Of a stretch of 64,000 nt of DNA, positions 1 through 9,919 are shown piece by piece; within the stretch, counting starts at the first letter, position 1; every line of letters starts with the position of its first letter. The stretch covers positions 434,001-498,000 of the forward strand of contig JBEWZL010000300.1 of assembly GCA_045837725.1 (NCBI GenBank), written 5' to 3'. The notes under the pieces are model-generated. The model was not told the DNA's origin, did no database searches, and saw only the letters and a program-made list of their open reading frames with translations. Source of the stretch: Vermamoeba vermiformis (lineage: Eukaryota; Tubulinea; Echinamoebida). The position numbers were made by a program, and so were the translations under genes.

Positions 1-794
1 GTGTCGTGGAGCGACATGTCAATCTTTACTAAGCTCACAACGCCCTTCCTCACTTCTGCGAGTAAGATCTTGACGCGTGCCATGAACAGTATTGACCTAG
101 CTATTATTACTAGTTGCTCGCTTCAACTGGCATCAAGCGTTCCATTCAGCTTCGTTCGACGAGTATCCGTTGGAGTACAACTACGGTGCCTTTGCACCCA
201 CGCACGGATTGAGATCGTGGAAGATGGTCATGAACGACGATCCTGCAACTGACGCGGGTGTTGCTAATCTAATTAACACCTACGAATCTGTGATTTCTCT
301 CTGGGGCGATGTAAGTGCCTGCGATTGGTACGTCAAGTAGAGTTAAATTAATCTCTGTGTCTATAGTACAACCAGACTTTCCCTGACTCCACCCCCACTC
401 CTTCTGCGTACCCTCCCTGGCGCGGGCCTTCCCATAGCCCGAGCTCATCCACTGAAGGTCCCTCCGGCTCCACTGGCACCACTTACGTCGCTCTTTGGGG
501 TACGAACAATTGTGACGTGATGTCTTGACAGGTGTCATTATCATCAAAAAGGTGTAAACACCTTGTCGCCGAATGATTTTGCGACTAACCTTAAAAGGAA
601 AAATTTATGACACGTGTCATTCGATATGAATTAACGTGTTACTAATACTGCTTATTTACACAGTCGTGGTACTCGTCGCTATCGCCGCGGTGATTGCATT
701 GATTATGGCTATTGTGTTCGGTGTCAAGTACGCACAAATGAAGAAGTTGGTTGGTGACGAGAGCAGAGCTCGCTTGCTTCCTTATGTTAATTAA
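1..794 (+). CDS. 3' part of a type I membrane protein, family not recognised
   Basis: Only the C-terminal part is in the window; the 5' end lies before base 1. Exons can be joined at about 1-60, 107-310, 367-500 and 663-794, with GTAAG or GTACG donors. The lumenal part is rich in aromatic residues (around NYGAFAPTHGLRSW). A Ser/Thr/Pro-rich stalk follows, then one hydrophobic segment (VVVLVAIAAVIALIMAIVFG), a short basic tail and TAA. This is the plan of a single-pass surface or lysosomal protein. The tail end (KLVGDESRARLLPYV) resembles the tail of the repeat protein at 17888-19815. I cannot assign a catalytic family. The intron at about 501-662 holds one perfect TGACACGTGTCA palindrome and one near copy. 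Confidence 0.6.
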
Positions 795-919
795 GACTTG
801 TCTCTTCAGGTGTGTTATTTTCATTATTGACTTTTGATAAACTTCAAAAATTTTAAACCCGAAGATTCGACTAGACTTTTTGATTTTACAACTGTACAAT
901 TTACTGGCAATCGATTATA

Positions 920-1428
920 TTACAATTTACGTTCGTAGTTTTCGCCATATAGAACGCTTGATACTCGAATTTTTGATGCTTCATTGCGTTCTCGTTGGAT
1001 GGATTTGCCAGTCGAACCTTTGTTTTTCTGAGTATGTGTTCTAACGCGAAAACTGCCAGTACCCGAAAAAAAAGTTCTTTTTTGGATTTTGTTGTGTTTT
1101 TCAGCGATATACTGGTTTGGGGGACTTGCCGATCGCTGAATCCAAGCTGGAAAACCGGTTGGATCAGGATTGACGCGTGGAATTTTAGAGTGCAATGTGT
1201 AGGTAGAGGAAATGTATGGCGTTCTATTAGAGGTGCTTCTATTGCTTAATATTTTTTTCGCGTGTTGGATTCTGCGCCCGGCCCTGTATGCAGCAATAAA
1301 TGAGTTTATTTTTCAATTAAATATTTCAATTAAACGATGTACCTTCCATTTTTCTTTTTCTTGTGGTCTTTCTTCATTATTATTGGTGTTTGCCATTTTA
1401 CTTTGCCCGCGCGAGCTAAGCGGCCCAT
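920..1428 (-). CDS. eS30-like ribosomal protein copy A, diverged, possibly a pseudogene
   Basis: The first exon, from the ATG at 1426-1428, reads MGRLARAGKVKWQTP and then a lysine-rich stretch ending KKKNGR. This matches the start of ribosomal protein eS30 (family form: LARAGKVRGQTPKV...KKKTGR). After a roughly 60-base GTACAT...CAG intron, the next exon begins AGRRIQHAKK, equivalent to the AKRRMQYNRRF block of eS30. What follows is not eS30: a linker and then a conserved tail (RTHTQKNKGSTGKS ... LYGENYERKL) shared with the neighbouring copy B. The core changes suggest relaxed constraint. No ubiquitin-like domain is fused at the N-terminus. It may be a decaying duplicate or a fast-evolving paralogue; the second intron, in the linker, is a guess. 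Confidence 0.5.
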
Positions 1429-1710
1429 TATCCACCTCATTTCGTTGAATGGGATTTAGTTTGTGGTTTTTTCTATCTACACTTGCACTAGAAATGATCT
1501 TTTTGCCCTTCTGATTTTTTACTCAGATCATCCGCGAGCAATTTTGTGACATGATGTCATGAATATTGGGTACGCACTAATGATTACTCTATGCTTATTG
1601 GTAGTTGGTAGTACAATGTTGAAGGAGAAAAAACTAGATCAACCGCGAGAATTCGCATTTACAGTTTATAATTTACATTAGTCCGAGTTCATAATCCTCA
1701 ACAAATAGCT

Positions 1711-2264
1711 TTACAGCTCTAGTTCGTAGTCTTCACCATATAGAGCAGCTGCGACTTTAATTCGTGAGGCTTGATTACGTTCTAGTTGGATGGATTTGCC
1801 AGTCGAACCTTTGTTCTTCTGGGTGTGCGTTCTGATGCGAAATCTATGCCCCGACGCGGTAGTAATAGCTTTTGTGATATATTTTGTCGTGCTTAATATC
1901 AGGAGTTTCGTTGGTTGGACCAGCCAATACCTGAATCCATTTTTTGTAACTGGTCACGTGGAGCCGGGCTCTATACTGTTTGCAATGAAGCGAGGATTTT
2001 TCCGATGCAAAGGATAGTCAATAGAGGTACTTTGGGTTCGATTGCACACCTCCGCGCCGTTTACAATCTTTTTGTTGAATTGATCTCGTTGTTTTGCCCT
2101 ACATCCAAAATTCCTTTTAGTTTCTCGCTCTTCATTTTTTTTAATAAGATAGATTTAATAGCGTACCTTCCGTATTTCTTCCTTTTGTCTTCTTTCTTGT
2201 GTACCTTTGGCGTTTGTAGTTTGACTTTGCCTGCATACCGTCTCGTAATGCAATGTCGGCACAT
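1711..2264 (-). CDS. eS30-like ribosomal protein copy B, probably decaying
   Basis: This is a diverged tandem copy of the gene at 920-1428 in the same direction. The first exon carries AGKVKLQTPKVHKKEDK and ends RKKYGR, closer to canonical eS30 than copy A. The last exon gives GHRFRIRTHTQKNKGSTGK and ends LYGEDYELEL before TAA. The start is unclear: the region before AGKV (MCRHCITRRY) does not look like a normal eS30 N-terminus. The exon after the KYGR intron does not keep a clear eS30 RRMQYNRRF block. It is therefore probably a pseudogene or a repurposed copy. The non-eS30 last exon is better preserved between the two copies than the ribosomal part. Confidence 0.45.
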
Positions 2265-2507
2265 TTTACGCGAGATATGTATTGATTTGTTGTGCGTTAA
2301 TGATAGAGAATGGTTAACACGTTCGCTGATTTAAATTGGCGTCAGTTCTGACATTTTACTCAAATCCGTTTTTAGTCCCCGCTTCATACTCGGAATGCCG
2401 ACCGTTACAATGTAGTAATATTAACTTGTTATGCAAGTATTATGACAAGTCTAAAATGTTTGTCGCGGCTTTGTTGTGCTCGATCGAGTCATTTTTGGTT
2501 ATTGTAA

Positions 2508-3710
2508 ATGTCATCCAAGAAGAACTCCCACAAAAGAGCGCAAAATGGCAATAATAGGGACAAGACTACTAACATGATTAATGAAAGCGATATAATTGTT
2601 CGAGGAGTTAAACAAACGGACATTCCACAGATCAAGCAATTGCAGGTAAAATTCACGTTATTAAATGAGCCTCTAAATATTATAAAAAATTATAGAATAA
2701 TACGACAAACAATAATATAATATATTATGCGATTTTAATTGAATTTGGAGCCATTCTAAATTATTTCAGAATTTAAAATTAATTTTTGCCTGATCCAGGA
2801 TGTTCTATTCCCAATTAAGTACCAAGATAGATTTTACAAGCGATTATTATACCCCGATTGCCAGTGTGTCGTGGTCTTCAATGCCAACGAATCTGAATTA
2901 CTCGGTGTTGCTACCGCGAAGCCGATCCAAGACGATTTTAATCGAGTGTAAGGCCTAAAATATAATTACTATTTATTTTCCTATTTATTTATTAATTTTA
3001 AGGCATTTTTCGATCAAGGATCGGATCTGAATTAAGGCATTTCTTTTTAGGTGCTGGTCAGTTCTAAAGCGAAAATTTGTTAAGCGAGCGTGTATCCTTA
3101 TTAATATGTTGCTATTAATACTAATATAATGCTCCAATATAAATACAATGATCAGCTTGTGCCTCCTTGACTTTATTACTTTCAGATCTGATGACTTTTG
3201 GTGTCGCACCAAATGCACGAAAGCGAGGATTAGGCACATTTATATTATCTGTAAGTTATAATACTGATATATCATAATGATCTGTCGGTAACAGGATTTG
3301 ATTTAAAAAAATATTTTGAAACGATTTTTGGACCTGTATTTTAATTTGTTGATTTTTATTCGCAGAAAATTGAAGAAGAATTAAATGCGAAGAAATTTGA
3401 CGTGTTAAGTTTGCACGTTAAAACGGACAATATAGCAGCCATCAATTTTTACAAAAAGAACGGATTTTTTATCGTTAAGGAGTTGAAAGATTATTACGAG
3501 ATTGATGAAGAATTATATGACGCCTATATTATGAAAAAAAGACTAGAAAATTATACGAAAAAATATCGTGGCAATGTCGATGAAGAAAAAATGATGAAAA
3601 TTGGTGGCAAAAGCGACCGTATAGTAACATTAGTATTGTTATTATTATTTGTATTATTATGTGTTATAATAGTAGGGTATGGAATATACCTCGCTACAAA
3701 AGAAAGTTAA
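2508..3710 (+). CDS. NAA60-like GNAT N-acetyltransferase with C-terminal membrane anchor
   Basis: GNAT-fold acetyltransferase that would move an acetyl group from acetyl-CoA to protein N-termini. The fingerprints are DVLFPIKYQDRFYKRLLYPD (compare the FPVxYPxxFY region of NAA50/NAA60), the acetyl-CoA loop GVAPNARKRGLGTFIL, and LSLHVKTDNIAAINFYKKNG. The chain ends with about 23 hydrophobic residues (TLVLLLLFVLLCVIIVGYG) and a short tail, so the protein is probably tail-anchored. NAA60 is known to be a membrane-bound, Golgi-facing NAT. Four or more exons are joined; the roughly 240-base stretch at 2950-3190 may hide a further small exon, since the phase does not fit a single intron there. Confidence 0.8.
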
Positions 3711-3830
3711 TTTGTAAATAAAAAATATTCGGATCTGATCCAAAATGACAAAAAATTTTATTTTGTCGCGTGATTTTGATTGAATAAATAAGTGTTTGCA
3801 ACTATTCCAGAGCTATTTCCTTATATGGAA

Positions 3831-6800
3831 TTACTTGTTGCGATGTTATCAGGCATCATCGAGTAATACGCATAATTCGGATTCTACCCAAAATTTAATC
3901 ATTAGTATTACTATTATAGACCTATAATAATATACTTACATATAAATTCTTCTGATTGAATTCAGCCGTTACAATTTTCAGCTTATCACGCAAAGTTGAA
4001 AATGAATCCAAGATCTGATCCAAAAAAATCGTTAGTCAGACACTAAGAGAAATTGAATTATATACCTTTGCATCAGTGAATTGAGTATTAACAAAGTTCC
4101 TTAATTGTCCGTTGCCGCTAACAGGTGCCGAATAAATGTTGGCCAATAACAGCTGCAAATAAGTTGTTTCTAGATCCGGTAATCTACGACACAAAATTAA
4201 CCATCGTATTATACTATACGTCTTAATTATTATACGTACGCCTTGGCGATGTCTTCGTCAGTCACGTGCTGCGTGTTCGAAGTCGGTGGAATGCCGTGCA
4301 GTGTCAGTGGCAGGTTGGGAATGAGCGACAAGTGCTCGTATCTGAAACTACGGTCAAAATCACATTCCACGCGAAATTAAATTCTAGAACAATAATAACG
4401 TATTATATATGATAATTTAAGCTTAAAAAGAGGGTAGGAGTATAAATAATGTACAAAATAAGGCAGGGTACCCTAAATAGTACAAGAGCTGTTGAACCCG
4501 AAAAAAATTCTATAAGTTCCGATAATTTCATTCGCAACACCACAATAATAATCGCCCATTGTACGGTTGCTTCGCTACGGAAAATTGCCCGTCCTGCTTA
4601 ATTTCGCAGGAGCAAGACCGGCGAATCCCTCTACGATGCGCAAGAAATACTCCCGCCTGTACAATCGCGAATTATTTCCAGCAACTTTGCACAAAGAGTT
4701 AGAGACCCAAATATTTTCTCCCGTTCCTTGGTGAATCCTCCCGCGTTTATTGGCAAGGAGGTACCAAAGCGAGTTGGGTTGTGTTGCTCATATTGCGGGA
4801 ATAAGAAAATGGAATTCACCGTACGGAAAAATTTAAATACTCCTACCCTCTTTTTAAATTTGAATGTTTAGGTCAAATTACCTTGTGAAATTTACAGCCG
4901 AATGTTGCACAGTTGTAATCCAAATAATCTAAGAAAAGATTAATATATAGCTTACTAATAATATTAATTATAGTGTTAAGGACGTACGTTGGTGCAAATT
5001 TCAGTCAATTCTTTGATCGATTTGACTTTTTCAGGCACACCGCGTAGTTTGCCCTCACTCGACAAGCTCTGGAAAAACGATTGCAAAACTAAGGTATTAC
5101 CATATTAGTACACGTGTCGGATACTATAAATAGCAAGTACTATTGGTCCGTACCTGCATCATGTTCGACCTCCTTATTGTCGTTATAAAGTACATCAAAA
5201 ATATTGGCCACCATGTCTTTAATTAGCCCGTGCAATCGTTTGCCGAAATCCCTAATAAGGAAGGTATTACTAAATAAGGCAAGTCGCATAAAATAGTTGC
5301 AAAGTTTCGTTATGATACCTGTACGGATAATACGGGAATTTTTTCACGTCGTCCACGGCTCTGATAGTCAATTCATTCAAGAAATATCCGCTCGTGAATT
5401 TGTGGTCGTTGAATGCTCTGTTGATCAACTTCAAGCCACCGTTCTCAGAGGCACTCAGCACTGTGGCGGTCGAGTACAGCGACGGTAGTAAATTCGATCG
5501 AACGAATTCCTGCGTGGCATTTGTGCCGTGGAAATGCGGCTTCAGCAATCTGTGAAATTTCACGTGTTAGATGCATCTCTATGTCCATATTTGGCAAGTA
5601 CAAGGGTGAATCCAAATTTTGCAGCCAGTTAAACGTTTTAACTGAATGAAAAATGGCAAAATGACAAGTTGTCTGGGATTTCCTTATTTGGTAAAAGGTC
5701 GCTACGTACTTGTAAATCGGGTGCGAAGAAGGCAAGTGGCGATTGAGACACGTGGCAATGACGTCAGCCACGATGTAATTGAGGGCCAAGTGACTGACGT
5801 ATTGGTGGTGATTAGCCTCGGCCATGCGGTACCTGCCAAGCCTCAGTCAGCCACACTTTCCAAATAAGGAAGTAATGCTTACCAAAGTTTGACCAAGAAC
5901 CACAACTTGGGGTTCTTCGTTTGATCTTCCGCGTAGAAAATTGGATTTTGTTCTGAGGTGTGATCGTCGCGCCAGTGCAGTTGAATGGCCACGGGCAACA
6001 GCTCGTTCTTTTCGTTCATTCTAAACAGACACGTGGGACGGATCATGTGTTGTAGGCGCGGACTGTTCGACGGTTCAATTTCTCGGAACGTCTCTCGGTA
6101 ATCGACCTGAAAAAAGATTTAAGTCTTAATTAGGCACACCGATCACATATTCTACTGCCGTTCATAGTCTAATTGACACGTGAAAAATATTTTTTTTGAC
6201 ACGTGTCAACGAGTGCTTTAACAGGCACGTGTCATTTTATCAGTTAAGTCTCGCTAATAATAACGCGTAGAGTTCTTTCGTAGCAGGTGACACGTGTCAT
6301 AATCATGGGTGCTTAGTACGTACCAAGAAAAATCTGTTCTCTTTGTCAGCTTCAACATCGAGTGTCTTGGCCAAGGAGATCTTCGTCTCGTCCAATTGAG
6401 CAAACACTTTGCGAATGACGACTGACGGCACGAGCAACAAGGTCGCGGGGTTCAATCCAATGACTTGTTCGCGACCGAATTCAATGTCTCGGTCCCACGC
6501 GTCATCGATGACACTTGTCGGGACTGGATGGTTAAATAACGATTTGAACGTGTCGTGGTCGTGAAATCTACGCAAAGATTAGCGGCACTGTTCGTTCATG
6601 AACAAAAATATCTTTTTCGTACCTCGCGAAAATTGTTGAGAAGGCCTTCACATTATGAATTTCTTTTTCTGTGAAAAATTATTTAGTACGGATACTATTA
6701 CCATAAAAGGAAATAAGCAGTCGTACCTGGGAGAGTTTTAATGGATTCAGCGGCGATTAATTTCAATAGTTGCAAAGTCAGTTCGGCCTTTCTGAACACT

Positions 6801-8279
6801 AATTGATCCTTTTCTTTGCTCAAATTTACCACTGGATGCGGTGGCAATAATGATTCATTGGCCCAAACAAATTTTTCTTTCCTTCGCTTCAATACTTCCT
6901 AAAAAGGAAAGTCTTAAGTATACCGTTTCAAAATATACGTTTAGTATGCGTACTTCTACGGGCTTTTTCTTCTCAGTATTTGCGCGTTTGATTAATATTT
7001 GCGATTCTTTAACTAGAATTTCTTGCAATAATTTGTAATATTTTTGAATGTCTTCGCGGATCTGCTCTTCGGTCATCAGCACAACTTCAAGGTCGAAATT
7101 AACTGTGCCCTTATTATTCAATAATGTTATAACTCCTCGTACGTTGATCTTTGCACCTGCTAAATGACCAAATTAGTAAATTCTTTCACGCGTCATGTCG
7201 AAGATATTTTTTTTGTCGCGTGAAATTTCACGAGTTTGTACCTGATTGGGAGTTGTAGCTTAATCGGGTAAATAAATGGTCCATGACAGTATTCAAAGTG
7301 ATCATATGACTTTCACCAATCTTTTCTTTGCGACCGTGCGGATCTTGCGTGAACAGATCCAACTTCCACGAGTCCTTATTAGCCTCGATTTGTGACTGTG
7401 AAATCAAGTAGTAAAAGTCGCCGTGAATGGTCAATTCTTTTACAGGAATTAAATTGACTTGTTTGCTGAAACTCAAAGCTAATAATAGGTCCGTTGAAGA
7501 ATGGTCGGGCAATGCTGTCAACATAATCTTATCGATTTTTAAAAATCTCGTGACGAGCTTCTCTTTTTCTCGAGACTCCTATAATAATATTAATAAATTA
7601 TTGCCTTAATTTAGAATAAAACTTCCACGCGAATCAAAAAATCAAATATTTTTCCGCTTTTTTAAACTTGTTGTAGTACAATATCTTGGGCATATTATAA
7701 TCTTAAAAATCATGTAACTATATATTAAAATTTTTAAAATACTTGCCCGCCAATAATCCAGGAGCGTGATCATTTCTAACGAGGACACTTTTTGCGGCAA
7801 TTTGTCTTGAAGATTTATCACGCGATTTTGACCCCATTCCTATAATATTATTAATATAGTCTATAGTATGACGTATTTCAACGTACCCAGCTGTATTCTT
7901 TCGTTTCTTCGATGAATAACACATATTTATAAATTAATGTCTCATATGTGCCTCTTGTGTTTGAAAATCGGGCTTCTCCTTCCCAAAATCCATCTAAAAT
8001 ATAATAAATTAATTATTTAAAATCATATTTGATATTGACCAACGGTAATTAGTTTTTACGAATTAAAATTATTTTTGACATCTGAATTGACGATTGAATT
8101 ATAATCATATTACCTTGCTGTTTATATTTTAATTGAACTCCTTGTTCTGGTTTCCACGCGCCCAATGGTGCATTTGCTCCAACAACGATGATCCGTTGTC
8201 CAGGCAAGGGTCTGAAATGGATTTTAAACCGCACGGTAGTTCTGTAGCCTGAAATAATATCCCATATAAATATTATCAT
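3831..8279 (-). CDS. Lipoxygenase with N-terminal CBM20 starch-binding domain
   Basis: A multi-exon gene. The first two or three exons (about 8279-7750) encode a CBM20 domain: TVRFKIHFRPLPGQRIIVVG, ANAPLGAWKPEQGVQLKY, FWEGEARF, YKYVLFIEETKEYSW, WGQNRVINL. The rest is a lipoxygenase catalytic domain. Iron ligands visible by family alignment are the two histidines of HHQYVSH (near 5790-5812), His and Asn of QHSAVNF (near 4890-4920), and the C-terminal isoleucine of NIATSNSI just before TAA at 3831-3833. Other family blocks are FKSLFNHPVPTSVIDD, QVIGLNPATLLLV and HPIYKLLKPHF. Lipoxygenases insert O2 into polyunsaturated fatty acids; they normally carry an N-terminal PLAT domain, which I do not see. 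All five iron ligands are present, so it is probably active. One donor near 7743 may be GC-AG. Introns carry three or more TGACACGTGTCA-type sites and several CC-W6-GG sites. Confidence 0.85.
4427..4853. mobile_element. MITE-like element with TTAA target duplication, inside a lipoxygenase intron
   Basis: TTAA at 4423-4426 and TTAA at 4854-4857 flank a 427-base segment. Its ends are inverted repeats: AAAGAGGGTAGGAGTAT on the left, and its reverse complement ending at 4853 on the right. The interior has no credible transposase frame. TTAA duplications are typical of piggyBac-type cut-and-paste transposition, so this is probably a non-autonomous piggyBac-like MITE. The ends lack the CCC start common in that family, so the superfamily is tentative. 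It sits between two lipoxygenase exons and would be spliced out with the intron. Confidence 0.7.
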
Positions 8280-8631
8280 CCATGATTATATTTATATATT
8301 TTTTCTAATTTAAAGCTGGATCTGATCAACGGCAAAACGAGATCGAGACCCGGCTCTCTCTAATTTTAATCGCTGAACTGGCTCTGTCATACTTACTCAT
8401 GCTTATATATGTACAAGTAAAGCTTTATTATAATTGGAGGTGTTGTGTATACCTCAATGTACGGAGATAAATGCGATAAAAAGCGCGCTAAAAATGAAAT
8501 CATGTGACAGCGATGATCTTGATCACATATAGGCGAAATAATAATGCAGCATGATACGTATAAGTAAGTTTTATTATAGGACTACGATAGATAAAGTAAA
8601 ACAAACGAAAAAGTTTTCAAGATCCAGGAAT
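8280..8631. other. Intergenic, AT-rich, no gene seen
   Basis: Between the lipoxygenase start and the cupredoxin gene stop, both on the minus strand. It must hold the lipoxygenase promoter and the cupredoxin 3' end. It has no supported frame. One GATCTGATC copy lies at 8329-8337. Confidence 0.5.
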
Positions 8632-9297
8632 CTAGAAGAGAAGTGCAACGAGGCCAGCGATAATAGCGGCGATGAATGACACGAAATGAACACCTATTGA
8701 AGTACTATTAGTTTCTGCTTTTCGTTCAAGATCTTTCCGGATGAAAGAATTGGAGCAATGTTTAGAGCTCCTTAGCGAGATTTGCCAACTTAAAAGCATT
8801 ACCTGCGTCAGACGACGACGGTGATTGTGCAGAGCATTGATTGCCTACATATATGACTCCAACCATGCCAGATGCGAAGTGGATATCGCAGTAGAACGGG
8901 AACACTCCTTCGTTATCGAACTTGACCGACAAGGTGCTGCCAGTAGCAGTGTTCGGGATAGAGCTATTGCTAGATGGCTGCTTTCCGGTGCTCGAGCCTT
9001 TGAAGTAAAGAATAAAAATTGTAGTCAGGCAAATCCAAGAAGTACAAACCACTTACTGTAGGTACCAGCGACAAGCGGGTGCTGTGAGAACGGGCCATTG
9101 TAGTTGATGGTAGCGCCTTTGTTGATGATTATGCACGAAGGCGAGTATCTAAAGTTGGATCCGGGAAAGGACACATCTACCGAGGAGTTTCCACGATGAT
9201 CGGTGGCAGAATTAAATGCGCAATTATTTACGTTGCAGTTCTGGCAATAAACCAGCGAAACGATGAGGCAAAAGATGAAAAGTAATCGAGCGAGCAT
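8632..9297 (-). CDS. Secreted or GPI-anchored cupredoxin-domain protein
   Basis: The chosen ATG at 9295-9297 starts a signal peptide (MLARLLFIFCLIVSLVYCQ). The mature part is a plastocyanin-like fold with type 1 copper ligands: His in FSQHPLVAG, then Cys, His and Met in FPFYCDIHFASGMVGVIYV. A Ser-rich stretch follows, then a hydrophobic C-terminus (FVSFIAAIIAGLVALLF) ending at TAG, which suggests a GPI signal or a membrane anchor. Three exons join in frame. The likely role is copper binding or electron transfer at the cell surface, as in plant phytocyanins; the partner is unknown. An upstream in-frame extension to 9339 lacks an ATG and is not used. Confidence 0.8.
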
Positions 9298-9919
9298 CTT
9301 GCGTTGTGTCTCAGATGGAGTAAAAATAATACTAAACAACGAAAGAAAATCTATTTAAGCCATTGAGATTATGCAATAAACGTCCGTGTTTACGGTGTCA
9401 TTGTGAATTTTGCCGGGTTCTATGAATGGTTTGGGATCTAGACGAAACAAAATTGCAATTTCGCTACAATAGATACTTGGAAAAATGTAACGATTAAAAT
9501 AGCCTATTTTAGCATTAGTTTATGGGATCGGTGATGTCCCGTAGTCTCAGGCGCAAATTTTTTGGTGTTTTTTGAGATTTGTCACGCGAAGTATCTCAAA
9601 GTGGCGTTTCCCATTTCAAAATCTTATAATTCCCGGTGCTAGATTTAGTATATGTCGAATTTATAGTAATTATTATTGCACTGGGCTTAAAGTCATCAAC
9701 TTACATCTTGGATTCTGCAGCCGTTTAAACTTTACGTCTAGCCATGAAAAGCATGATCTCTCTATTATTGTAATATAAATATGTTATTTAGACGAAAATG
9801 CGGTGATCTGTCGTTTGGCTGAGGCAAAACGGAAAGTTGAATTTTGCACGGAAAATTGTTTCGAGTGCTTGCCCGAATGCCACGATAGAATAGCACAATA
9901 TATATATTGGAGTTACTAG
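9298..9919. promoter_or_regulatory. Divergent intergenic region between cupredoxin and SLC13 genes
   Basis: 622 bases separate two divergently transcribed starts, so promoters for both genes must lie here. I see AT-rich sequence, no convincing frame and no clear core promoter element. Confidence 0.35.
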
